Source: Streptomyces cavernicola
GTDB lineage: Bacteria > Actinomycetota > Actinomycetes > Streptomycetales > Streptomycetaceae
NCBI RefSeq assembly: GCF_029968035.1
Contig: NZ_JASCIQ010000022.1
Span: forward strand, 1 to 64,000
Length of the DNA: 64,000 nt
Direction: 5' to 3'
Shown here: one piece after another, positions 1 through 7,972 of the stretch
How the letters are laid out: each line of letters begins with the position of its first letter
Numbering within the stretch: position 1 is the stretch's first letter
The notes under the pieces: generated by a model
What the model was told of the DNA's origin: nothing
Database searches by the model: none
Seen by the model: only the letters and a program-made list of their open reading frames with translations
Made by a program: the position numbers and the translations under genes

Positions 1-160
1 CTTAGTGGGCCTCGTGGTGAAACCCCGCCTCCCCCTTCGCCGCCGCTGGGGTTGGTGGTCAGCACGAGCACTGTCCCGGTGGCGCCGCGGAACGCGTAGA
101 GATCGGCGATGTCCAGGCGCGGGTCCTTCTTCGCGGTCAGTCCGTCGAGATGTCAGACAC
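1..160 (-). pseudogene. 5' fragment of a DUF4331-like gene, frameshifted, cut by window edge
   Basis: Read leftwards from a GTG at 160 with an AAGGAG ribosome site 8 bases upstream, the frame gives VSDISTD and then meets a stop. One frame over it continues as LTAKKDPRLDIADLYAFRG and then TGTVLVLTTNP. A second shift in a G run gives FHHEAHY. The pattern 'DPRLDIxDLYAFRG, TVLVLTxNP, GFHPEA' is how I remember the start of DUF4331 proteins. Two single-base shifts within 150 bases mark it as broken. It is not a phage gene, so the phage relic probably begins between it and 207. The family call is from memory of the motif. Confidence 0.45.
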
Positions 161-206
161 AGGGGAACTCCTTCAAAGTGAGCAGAAGATGGTGGGTGCC
201 TCGGGC

Positions 207-479
207 TCATGCCGACGCTGTGCGGTTCCGCCGCGATGCCGGCTTCTTGGCCGTCGCCTCCGGGACGTCGACGTCCTGGATCACGGGCTCCTCGCGGCCG
301 GGATCCGCCCCGGGCTCGAATCCCGGCGATGCCTCTGGCGGAACGTCCCACGCATCCGGGTGCGTGATCAGCGCAACGATCTCCGGCTCCGGGCACTCGC
401 CGGGGAGCAGGATCAACTCCTCGCGTGTGGCTGGGTCTTGCACGTACACCGCGGCCTTCAGCCGCACTCGCCCCGCCAT
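207..479 (-). CDS. Small phage head-module protein, function unknown
   Basis: This encodes 90 residues from ATG 479; a GTG at 482 is an alternative and is coupled as GTGA to the stop of the upstream gene. The protein is acidic in the middle and ends in a basic, Ala/Arg-rich tail (KKPASRRNRTASA). I do not recognise the family. Its position two genes after the capsid gene on the same strand, with overlapping stop and start codons, fits a small head or head-tail connector protein of an actinophage. No assigned motif is visible. It is intact although its neighbours are broken. Confidence 0.45.
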   Translation of the reverse strand: MAGRVRLKAAVYVQDPATREELILLPGECPEPEIVALITHPDAWDVPPEASPGFEPGADPGREEPVIQDVDVPEATAKKPASRRNRTASA

Positions 480-664
480 CACAGGACCTTCGCCACGATG
501 TGCGCGTCCGGGGTGTGCATGACCGGCATGCCGACCGCAGGGCCCTTGGTCCAGATCTGAACCGGGTCATCCTGCACACCACGCGTGATGATCAGGCCCG
601 GCACGTCCTCGCGGATGATCTCCGGGTTCGTGCCGCGAGAGAGCACCAGGGCCTCCGCGGTCAC
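479..664 (-). CDS. Small phage protein downstream of the capsid gene, function unknown
   Basis: This encodes 61 residues starting VTAEALVLSRGTNPEIIRED. I chose GTG 664 because it overlaps the capsid gene stop as GTGA (661-664), the usual coupling in this module. An upstream start at 715 would only extend it inside the capsid gene. Its own stop overlaps the next gene's start. The sequence carries short hydrophobic beta-like stretches (GLIITRGV, VQIWTKG) and a conserved-looking end (PVMHTPDAHIVAKVL). No family is recognised. The order after the capsid gene suggests a head-completion or structural accessory role, which is inference. Confidence 0.45.
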   Translation of the reverse strand: MTAEALVLSRGTNPEIIREDVPGLIITRGVQDDPVQIWTKGPAVGMPVMHTPDAHIVAKVL

Positions 665-1526
665 CCCGACAGGGTCTGCGCCCACTTCTCCCGCTCCGGC
701 GGCACCAGAATCCACAGGTCCTCCGCCAGGACCTTGCGGGGCTTGCCGTCAACCCGCACCTGCGCCTTGTAGAACTGGATCGGCGGCAGCGAGTAGTTGC
801 CGCGCACCACGTTGATCTGCTGCGGGGTGAGCGTCGCCGTGGGCGTGGTCGACGGGTTGGCGCTGCCGTAGTAGGCCGCCCTGTAGGCGTTGTCGGCCGC
901 GAGGTAACTGAACGCCTTCCGGCTCGTGATCACCAACTCCGGCTCGGGCGCACCGATGTCGTCCAGGTGCTGAATCCACCGCAGCTCGTCCGCGATCGGA
1001 TCGGAGGCCGGGTCCGACCACGGCCGTGAGGCGACCGGCATGTTCGCGGCGGGAACGTTCCAGTCCACCTCCAGCGTCAGCCCGCTTTCCTGTTCCAGCG
1101 TGAAACGGCCGTCCGCGAGCACATCGCCCGCAGACAGCTCCAGCCGGGACCGGATCGCCTCGACGTGGCGCTCCACGTCGTCATACAGCAGCTCGATCAG
1201 CCGGTCTTGATCACTACCGTGCGAAGCCTCCAGCAGGATCTGCTCCTGCTCGGAAACGACGAGCTTCTGGCCCAGCGCGGGCAGCGCACCCTCACGAGAC
1301 GTCTGCACGCCTCACGCGTCGCGAATGGCACCGAGGCGTTGAACGCCCGGTACTTCGCGACATTGACGTACCGACCGGAGTCCTTCGTACGCCACTTCAC
1401 CTCCCTCATCTCCACGTTCGGGAAGATGGACTGGGTGAGAAGGAAGTCCTTCGGGGACGGAATGGCCCTGGCGAACGCCGTCAGGTCCATGACCGAGACG
1501 TCCTTGAGTAGATCCTGAATCGTCAC
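661..1526 (-). pseudogene. Phage major capsid protein (gpE/PF03864-like), frameshifted
   Basis: The N-terminal part runs from ATG 1526 (MTIQDLLKDVSVMDLTAFAR, then SPKDFLLTQSIFPNVEMREVKW) to about 1315. The C-terminal part lies in another frame down to 661 (LYDDVERHVEAIRSRLELSAG, ITSRKAFSYLAADNAYRAAYY, LPPIQFYKAQVRVDG, LAEDLWILVPP). Joined, they make about 287 residues with the layout of the major capsid protein E family of siphophages: an early scaffold-contact region, a central 'D..R..LE' helix, and a late 'VPxE' strand. The junction at about 1305-1318 (ACGCGTGAGGCGTGCAGACG on the coding strand) needs one extra base to restore the frame. It is broken here, so no functional capsid is expected. 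Confidence 0.6.
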
Positions 1527-1541
1527 AGCTCAGACCGCCGC

Positions 1542-1725
1542 TCAGACGAAACGGATCTGCGCAGCACGCGGGTGCCACACAAGCTCGGACACGTCGATAC
1601 CGCCCGGCACCCTCGACGCCTTCACCGCGCCGTGCCACAGCAGCGCGGCCGGAACCCGCGTCTGCCCCGGAGCGAACGGCGCCTCGGCACACCGCCCCCA
1701 GAGGCGATGCCGTCCACGAAATTGA
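1542..1725 (-). pseudogene. 3' remnant of a phage head-decoration protein
   Basis: Only the last 55-60 residues are readable: CAEAPFAPGQTRVPAALLWH, then GAVKASRVPGGIDVSELVWH, then PRAAQIRFV and a stop at 1542. Decoration/stabilisation proteins of about 110-130 residues lie between scaffold and capsid genes in many siphophages and often end this way. Here no start or N-terminal half exists: the scaffold gene stops only about 30 bases upstream (1759), so most of the gene is missing or out of frame (an LNFVDGIASGG-like stretch lies in another frame). The family call is inferred from position and length. Confidence 0.35.
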
Positions 1726-1758
1726 GGGGGCGTGGTCCCCCAAACTCTGGGCCTGGCG

Positions 1759-2466
1759 CTACTGGACAGCGGACTCGCTGGGCTCAGGGAGCAGGCCACG
1801 ACGCTTGGCCATCTCCAGCCCAGCCGAACCCGGCTTCGACACCGGAGTCGTACGAGTGGGCCCGCGTCCGGCCGGTGCACCCGCAGGCGCCGCCGGCACA
1901 GCCATCCGGATCTCGCCGAACAGCTCCGGACGCCGCGCCCGAAGGGACTCCGCCGCCGACTCGATCTGCGCCTCGTCCGCGTCGTCGTCCTCCACGGTGA
2001 GCAGACGCTCCGCGTCCACCAGGTCATCGCCTTCCGCGCCGAGCGCCACGAGCGGGGCCCGGCAAAGCGCGGCCCGTTCCCGCTCGGCAGCTAGCTCCTC
2101 CCGGCGGGCGACTTGCAACTCCCGCTCCTGAGCGGCTTGTTCCCGGCGCTCCACCTCCGACAGCGCGGCCTGCTCGGCCTCCCGCTGCGCGGACACGAAC
2201 TCCGACAGTGCCTTCGGGGTGTCGAACCCGAGCGTGGACAGCAGGCGCTTGATTGCCGCCCGTTCGCCCTGGGCCTTCTCCCTGGTGAGCATCTTGCCCA
2301 GCCGGTCCTGTGTGACCGTGACCTGCTGCTGTTGCCCGCCGTCGTCCGGGGCGTCATCGAGCTGGGCGATCGTCTCGTCCTCCGGGGAGGCACCGAGGAT
2401 CGGATAGATCGGCCGCCCGTCACGGCGGTGGCCGACGGGACGGCGAGGAGGCAGGGGCCGGACCAT
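1759..2466 (-). CDS. Phage scaffolding-like protein
   Basis: This encodes 235 residues from ATG 2466, chosen because GGAGGAG lies 5 bases upstream; a longer start at 2553 lacks such a site. The N-terminal region is acidic and Gln-rich. The middle (about residues 60-165) is a strongly charged coiled coil of Glu, Arg, Ala and Gln (ERREQAAQERELQVARREEL). The tail is Pro/Ala/Gly-rich and ends EMAKRRGLLPEPSESAVQ. This build (acidic start, long coiled coil, basic tail) and the place just upstream of the decoration and capsid genes are typical of procapsid scaffolds. It is intact, but its partners are broken. Confidence 0.55.
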   Translation of the reverse strand: MVRPLPPRRPVGHRRDGRPIYPILGASPEDETIAQLDDAPDDGGQQQQVTVTQDRLGKMLTREKAQGERAAIKRLLSTLGFDTPKALSEFVSAQREAEQAALSEVERREQAAQERELQVARREELAAERERAALCRAPLVALGAEGDDLVDAERLLTVEDDDADEAQIESAAESLRARRPELFGEIRMAVPAAPAGAPAGRGPTRTTPVSKPGSAGLEMAKRRGLLPEPSESAVQ

Positions 2467-2584
2467 ACATCTCCTCCAGAGCGCCCCCGCGCTGCCAGCC
2501 AGTCTAGCCACCCAGGTCTGCGGGCGGCCACGCCGAGCACTTCCGCCCACCAACTACCTTGACATCACGGTTAGTTACCGCAAC

Positions 2585-2800
2585 CTACTCGCCGCCCGTT
2601 CCCTCGACTGCGCGCGTCAGCTCCTCCGGGGAATACACCTCGGCGCCGGCAAGGGGGAACTTGACCATCACGCCACCGTTCGCAGTGATCATGACGACCT
2701 CCCCAACAACGTCCTCCGGATGATCCGTCGGCACGAGCGGAGTGACCATGTCTCCTTCGGCCCAGTGAGGAGTTGGCCCTCCTCCTGCACTTTCGTTCAT
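2585..2800 (-). CDS. Small hypothetical protein of the phage relic
   Basis: This encodes 71 residues (MNESAGGGPTPHWAEGDMVT...). The second half, with short hydrophobic strands (VVGEVVMITANGGVMVKFPL), looks like a small beta-rich SH3-type fold, but I recognise no family. It starts 7 bases after the stop of the frameshifted secreted protein at 2808, so the two probably shared a transcript. No clear Shine-Dalgarno site is visible before the ATG. Confidence 0.4.
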   Translation of the reverse strand: MNESAGGGPTPHWAEGDMVTPLVPTDHPEDVVGEVVMITANGGVMVKFPLAGAEVYSPEELTRAVEGTGGE

Positions 2801-2807
2801 ACATGCA

Positions 2808-3340
2808 TCACCCCTTCTGGCACCCCTTCCAACCTACGTGGCCGGGAACCCAGTAGGCCGTGATGATGCCCTTGTGCCCGTAGTTCTTGTGGTCGTAGTG
2901 GTAGTTCTGACTGTCGGTTGCGACGCACATCGTGCGCGCCTTCGAACCGCGCTTGTACTTGTACGTGTGAATCCAGCCGCCCTTGTACTTCTCCCCTTGC
3001 TTCCCCTGGCGAAGTTGTTGAGCGCCTTGTCCCAGAGCTTGACGGCCGCCGCGTCTGTGGGGTGATTCGCCTTGTTCTTCGTGCTACCACCGGCCTGGAT
3101 GTGCTTGAACCCGAACCTGGCGTTGCCCGTCCGGATGAGGGTGTCGGAGAAGTCACCGAGGAACCAGTACCGGACCGCTGCGGCACCAGGACCGCTGCGC
3201 GTGTTCCTGGTGCACTCATCGTCGAAGTCACAGCTCCACGAACTGGGCTTCGTCTGGTGCAAACTGGCTTCAGCCGGCGGGCCAGTCGCCACCAAGACGA
3301 CGGCGGCGGCCGTGGTGGCGACGGCAGTTCGACTTCGCAT
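2808..3340 (-). pseudogene. Secreted protein gene, frameshifted
   Basis: ATG 3340 follows a GGGGAG site. Residues 1-26 form a signal peptide (MRSRTAVATTAAAVVLVATG, cleavage near AEA-S). The next part reads in one frame to about 3005 (WSCDFDDECTRNTRSG, WDKALNNFARG). The true end lies in another frame: GEKYKGGWIHTYKYKRGSKA, RTMCVATDSQNYHYDHKNYG, HKGIITAYWVPGHVGWKGCQ, then a stop at 2808. One base is gained or lost in the G/A-rich run near 2990-3012. The rebuilt protein has about 177 residues with four Cys and many Tyr/His; I do not recognise it. An exported protein among head genes would suit a lysogenic-conversion cargo gene, which is inference. Confidence 0.5.
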
Positions 3341-3482
3341 GCGCGCTCCCCGTGATCCGGTTCTCTGTCCGGAGAACGCTGGCAGGGCACGGAAGCAAAG
3401 ATCACCCACGACACACGTGTTGAGCACTCCGTGCACGGAACTTCATCCCCTCTCCTACGCAGAGACGAGCAGATTCGGCTCG

Positions 3483-5192
3483 CTAGGCCAGCGCCCCTTC
3501 AGAGATCGCCCCATCGCCCTCTCCCTCTCCCTCTCCCTCTCCCTCTCCCTCTCCCTGCAGAGCAACAGCCTCCGCCATGCGCTCCGCAGCCTCCTGCTCT
3601 GCCTTCGCTCGGATACGCGCCACCTCCTGCGACGCATCCTTGATCGGGTACCCGGCCTCGAGAAGCATCGCCACGGCCGTCTCCAGCGACAGAACACCGG
3701 CCCCGTACGCCGTGACGACCTCGTCCAGGACCGCGGCACGGTCCGTCGGCGTGTGCGGCGCCCACACCAGGCGCGCCGGCAACGTGTCCCCCGCAGTCCA
3801 TCCCTACGCGCGGCCGGCTTGGTAGAGCCGCTACACGAACTTGAACAGCAGCCGGTACTTGTGTTCCCGCGCGAGCCGCATCATCCCGATCAGCGCATCC
3901 AGTGGTCCAAGCGCCAGTTTCAGTGCGTACCCCGAGGGGACCTCTGCGGCGTTCAGGGTGCCGAGCCCGGCCGCGGTCACCCGGCTGTTCGACGCGATCC
4001 TCTCCAGCAGGTGATCGACCCTGGCTCGGAGCTCGGCCAGCTGCGGTGAAGTGTCCAGAGCGTCCATACGGCCGGTCTCGCCGAGCTGCCACACCGCCCC
4101 CGCTTTCACCTGGAGTTCCTGCGGCCTGCCCGTTGCACGGTCAACGGACAGGCGGGCACCGGAGAGCCCGATGATGGGTGTGCCCGTCGTTGCCGAGGCC
4201 GCCGAAGCGTCCGAGTCAGTCGCGGCGAGTTCGTCGAGCGCCTGCAGGACGCGGGCGAGCAGAGACCGGCCCCAGTGCTCGCCGCCGTCGGGGATCGTGT
4301 TGGCGAGGTGCACGACCGGCAAGAAGTCGATCATCAAGTCCAGGCGGTCCAGCTCGGTTCCGTCCGGCCGTACCCGGAAGCTCGCCGTGTCCATCGGCAG
4401 CTGGTCCAGAGTCTCGCCCTTCTTCAAGTCCTCCAGCAGCCACTCCGCCTCCGTCAGGTAGCACGTCACGTTGGAGGTCCGCCCCGGCTCCCACGGGTAC
4501 GGCCGCCCGCCAGCCTCGGTCTCGACGTCTTCGACGATCGGCCCCAGCTCGTAGGTCACACGCCGCACGCGGGACTTCAGCCCAGCGTCCTCGTCCTCCG
4601 GCAACTCCCAGGCCAGGTGCACCCGTTGCGGGAAGTCCTCGTCCTCGTCGCCCCACTGCGGGAAGAAGAACCCCGGGTCGTAGACGCGCAGCGTCGGCCG
4701 CTGCTTCTCCGGGCTCCACGCCAGCACCATCACACCGTCACCGAGGAGCACCGCCGACCGCTCCGCCTGCTGCACCCGAAGGGCCAGCAGCTCCTTGTCC
4801 GCCCACTCCCGCAACTGCTGCTGCGCCGCGGCCGCCTCGACCGCGCCCGGAGGCGGGGCCTCCTCGTCGGCATTCTCCGCGCCCTGGATCGTGACCTTCT
4901 GCTCGGTGCCAAGCAGGTATCCGAGCGCGGTGTCCACCAGGTTCGCCGCGTCGCCCAACTCCCGTCGCTCCACCGCGACTTCGTCACCGCCGGACGCTGC
5001 GAGCTGCCCGGCCTGGTTGTTGTCGTACGACGCGAGCACCCTGTACGCGGCCAGCCGCCGCAACTCCTGCGGCGGCACCCAGGTTCTCACCAACTCCCGG
5101 AACACTCGGTCACCCCGACAGCCCACGTTGGCCATCACCGGCTTGTAGTTCAGCCACGACCACGCGTCGATCACTAGTTGGCGCAGGCCCAC
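3483..5192 (-). pseudogene. Phage portal protein with two in-frame amber codons
   Basis: The start is GTG 5192 (MGLRQLVIDAWSWLNYKP), with GGAGGGG 5 bases before it. Residues 1-453 have the SPP1 gp6-like portal pattern: an N-terminal clip/stem, a central region around DLMIDFLPVVHLANTIPDGG, and then GYALKLALGPLDALIGMMRL. At 3831-3833 a TAG interrupts, and a second TAG lies at 3804-3806. The same frame then continues for about 100 residues with plausible portal tail sequence (TDRAAVLDEVVTAYGAGVLS, MLLEAGYPIKDASQEVARIR) and ends in a (GE)n tract. Both ambers sit where TGG (Trp) is expected (FV-W-RLYQ, GRA-W-GWT). No terminase gene lies upstream, so the module is truncated as well. Confidence 0.6.
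3517..3556. repeat. Hexanucleotide tract (CCCTCT)n inside the portal gene tail
   Basis: About 6.7 copies of CCCTCT on the plus strand encode a run of alternating Gly and Glu on the minus strand. The unit is a multiple of three, so length changes would not shift the frame. Confidence 0.9.
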
Positions 5193-5328
5193 GTACCCCT
5201 CCAGGCGGTTGCCCCACGCCCGGCACTCACCCTAGCCGCTCGCCCCTTTCACCCGACGCAACCAAGAGCTCGCCCTGCAGCGTCCTGCGGACGATACGTT
5301 CCACCAAGCCGAGGATCTAGGCTCTTAC

Positions 5329-6200
5329 GTGACCGCAAGGCCAGCATGGCTTACACGACTTGAGGAACAACTAAACGCCAGGATTGATCGCATTCCGAGC
5401 CGGCGACGCACACTGCTGGGAGTGTCACTCATCCCCCCAGCTTCTTTGGGTTTCAGCTCGCCTTCTCGCCCAAGGCGGGGAACTGGTGGTGGCTCATAGT
5501 CGGAATCACTCTGCTCGTCAGCCTCGTCGGCGCAAAGTTACTGGAGCCCTTCTGGGATTCCCGCAGCCAAAAGACCAAGCTCCGCCGAAGTGCGTCCGCC
5601 GGATTCGCGTATCCGCTCCTACTATGCGTGGGGGCAGCCACTCAGATACCCGTGGCCTCTAGGGAGGGTCCAGGCGCATGGGGCCTGCCACTCATTTTGG
5701 CCTGGCTTCTCTACACGGCATTCAGCCCGAGCTACGAGCCTGAGGACTTTGGACTTGCAAATCTGCGGCTTCGAATTTCTCGCGCGACCTCACTGCGTGT
5801 CGCCTTCAACTGGCTGTGCATGATTGGCTTCATTGGAGTTCTTGCAGGCCAGATCAAGGGAAAGAACCTCGCCGCCCCGACCCTCAGCATCTCAGTAACG
5901 CTGTTCGTGGCAGTCACCGTCTCGTCGCTTAGGATCTACAGTCGCGTACGCAAGCTGTGCACACGAATTCACACAGAGGCACAGCACCTACTTCGCGACC
6001 TGGAGGAAATCTGCGAAGCCGACAACTCGAACGAACAAGCGTCGAGTGAGCTGCGCAGCAGCCCAGCTCCGGGAGAGGAAACCTTGTGGCCGCCTTCGGC
6101 CACGGTCTGCTTACACGGGCGCGGTGCGCCCGGCGGGCGACTATCACCGCCGGTAGAGGGCATGACTCATGTGGCCAGGGAAATTTGGTCGCGGGGATGA
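5329..6200 (+). pseudogene. Multi-pass membrane protein, frameshifted at a C6 run
   Basis: GTG 5329 opens VTARPAWLTRLEEQLNARID and reads to LLGVSLIPP near 5440. The continuation lies one frame back: PSFFGFQLAFSPKAGNWWWL and then IVGITLLVSLVGAKLL. Four further hydrophobic segments follow (SAGFAYPLLLCVGAA, WGLPLILAWLLYTAF, NWLCMIGFIGVLAG, ISVTLFVAVTVSSL), then a charged cytoplasmic tail. Adding one C to the CCCCCC run at about 5431-5436 restores a single frame with five membrane segments. No family is recognised. It ends inside the start of the ImmA-like gene (6169), so it may belong to that cassette. The frameshift could be decay, a sequencing error in a homopolymer, or slippage. Confidence 0.45.
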
Positions 6201-6834
6201 ACCCAAGATTCCTGCACAGGGCGGCGCGGGACGCCGACGGCTCGGGCGTTGGCGTGCGGCCGCGCACCGGACCGTCGAGCGGGATCTGCATCGTCTCCTT
6301 CGTCGGGAGTTGCAGGATCTGGGGATCGATCCCCCGCTGGACATCGAAGAGCTGTGCCGCGCCCGGGGGAAGCGGCGTGGACGTCCGCTGTACCTCCGGC
6401 CGGCACCTCTGCCGACGCCGGGACCGTCAGGTCTCTGGGTCGAGTACGAGAACAGGGACGTGATCCTCTACCAGCAGGAGACGACTCGCCTGCATCAAGA
6501 TCACACCGTGTTGCACGAGGTGGGGCACATCCTGGTCGCCGAGAACGAGGCGGCGAACCAAGCCCAGGCCGCAATGCCCGGCGTTGACAACCCGGACCAA
6601 GCCGGGGGCTTCGTCGAAGGGTGGGCGCATGATCTTCCCACCGTCACCCCGGACGCGATCAAGCGGGTCGCTCAGCGCTGCTCGTACGAGGACGGAAACG
6701 AGTGCGTCGTCGAGCTGGCAGCGACGATCATCCTCGAATGGTCACCGCTGCTGAACGACGCGGCGCCGCTCTCGAAGGACCCCTCGCTGCGTCGAGTGGA
6801 GGCCGCACTGGGTGACCGGCGAGGGTGGCTCTAG
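6169..6834 (+). CDS. ImmA/IrrE-family zinc metallopeptidase-like protein
   Basis: This encodes 221 residues from ATG 6169 (GAGGG 10 bases upstream). The zinc motif HEVGH is at 116-120 in the context TVLHEVGHILVAENE, the classic ImmA/IrrE gluzincin helix; Glu178 or Glu182 in NECVVELAATIIL would be the third ligand. The N-terminal third is basic and helical (RTVERDLHRLLRRELQDLGI), as in Streptomyces copies. Characterised family members cleave or regulate XRE-type repressors; ImmA of ICEBs1 cleaves ImmR. The stop overlaps the next gene's start by ten bases, so translation is coupled to the membrane protein. A shredded XRE gene lies at 10.7-11.6 kb and could be its former partner. The gene is intact inside a decaying block. 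Confidence 0.75.
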   Translation: MWPGKFGRGDEPKIPAQGGAGRRRLGRWRAAAHRTVERDLHRLLRRELQDLGIDPPLDIEELCRARGKRRGRPLYLRPAPLPTPGPSGLWVEYENRDVILYQQETTRLHQDHTVLHEVGHILVAENEAANQAQAAMPGVDNPDQAGGFVEGWAHDLPTVTPDAIKRVAQRCSYEDGNECVVELAATIILEWSPLLNDAAPLSKDPSLRRVEAALGDRRGWL

Positions 6835-7949
6835 CAGTGAAAGTTCTTCTCCTCGTCCTCGACGCGGCCGTCCTCTGGAAGGTCTACCAGTGGCGCCGCT
6901 CCCCCGACGACGCGCCTCTGCGATCGGTGGCCCTCTGCCTTCTCAGCGCCGCCCTGTCCTACCCGCTGGCCATGCCCGGCGGTTCCTCCGGCATCGACAC
7001 CGTGGCCGGGCACGGAACAGCGAAGTTGCTTCAGAACCTGCTGCTCCTCGTGACCGTTTACTTCCTGATGTCCTTCTACCTGTACTCGGCTGATGGACCG
7101 GACGCCCGTCGGCGCGTCCGGCGCGAGGGAGTCGTCGTGGCCCTGGCAGCCGTGGCGCTGACCGTGGCCGCCGAGTCCGTACCGCATGACGTCTTCGCCG
7201 GCTCCTTCAGCAGCGAGGACATGACGGTCCCGCAGATCGCCTTCTTCTACATCGGAGCGGGCCTGTACCTGATGTACGCCCTGGCCGTCGCCGGCCACTG
7301 GACCCGCAGGTACGCCCGCATGTCCCGGCGCCCGCACTCCACAGGTCTGTGGATGACCGCCGTCGCCCTCGGTGCCGTGGCTGTGGCCTGCGCGATCCGC
7401 GCGGTCATCGTCGGAATCCGGGCGACCGGCGCGAGCGTGCCGGATCTGGTCATGACGGCTGTGGCTTTCCTCCTCGTGGTCTCCATCCTGCTCTTCGTCG
7501 CGGGAGTCACGTACTCCGGTGCCAGGGCCAGGACTTCGGCCGTACGCCTGTGGCTGCGGCACCGGTGTGCTCACCGTCGGCTGGCTCCGCTGTGGGAGCT
7601 GCTGACTGAGGCGTACCCGAAGCACGTGCTGCCACCGGCGTCGTCAACCCTCTGGGACCGGATGCGCGCCCGCGGGGTGCACCGGCGGTGCCACCGCAGG
7701 ATCGTGGAGTGCCGGGACTGCCTCATCGACATCAGCCCGCACCTGGCCGACGAAGAGGACGGCCTCCCTCTCCGCGAAGTCGACCCGCGAGAGCTCGCAG
7801 TCCGGCTGCGCCGAGCTTCCGCCCTGATCGGGCAGGGAGTCCCGGCACCTCGCCAGGCGGTTCCGCTGGCGATGGGAGACGGCGGCGATCGGGAAGCAGA
7901 CGTACGACAGCTGATCGCGGTGTCCGACGCGCTCCGCACCGCCGCATGA
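6825..7949 (+). CDS. DUF6545 / MAB_1171c-family integral membrane protein
   Basis: This encodes 374 residues from GTG 6825, overlapping the ImmA-like gene; GTG 6837 is a possible alternative. About seven hydrophobic segments fill residues 1-235 (VKVLLLVLDAAVLW, LLQNLLLLVTVYFLMSFYLY, GVVVALAAVALTVAA, FFYIGAGLYLMYALAVAG and others). They are followed by a cytoplasmic domain of about 140 residues: YPKHVLPPASSTLWDRMRAR, then HRRIVECRDCLIDISPHLAD. The 'YRRVIEIRD...L' motif after the last helix is how I recognise the MAB_1171c/DUF6545 family, labelled a putative transporter in annotation; its function is not established. In actinobacteria these genes often sit beside ImmA-like and XRE genes, as here. 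Membrane sensor and exporter roles are both open. Confidence 0.7.
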   Translation: MALAVKVLLLVLDAAVLWKVYQWRRSPDDAPLRSVALCLLSAALSYPLAMPGGSSGIDTVAGHGTAKLLQNLLLLVTVYFLMSFYLYSADGPDARRRVRREGVVVALAAVALTVAAESVPHDVFAGSFSSEDMTVPQIAFFYIGAGLYLMYALAVAGHWTRRYARMSRRPHSTGLWMTAVALGAVAVACAIRAVIVGIRATGASVPDLVMTAVAFLLVVSILLFVAGVTYSGARARTSAVRLWLRHRCAHRRLAPLWELLTEAYPKHVLPPASSTLWDRMRARGVHRRCHRRIVECRDCLIDISPHLADEEDGLPLREVDPRELAVRLRRASALIGQGVPAPRQAVPLAMGDGGDREADVRQLIAVSDALRTAA

Positions 7950-7972
7950 CCTTCGACAAGCGAGGAGACGAA

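Noticed and set aside
3517..3556. Hexamer tract as a phase-variation switch
   Set aside because: The unit is six bases, so changes keep the frame, and the gene already has stop codons.
3804..3833. Amber suppression as the leading explanation
   Set aside because: The module also carries frameshifts in the capsid and other genes and lacks a terminase, so general decay explains the stops more simply.
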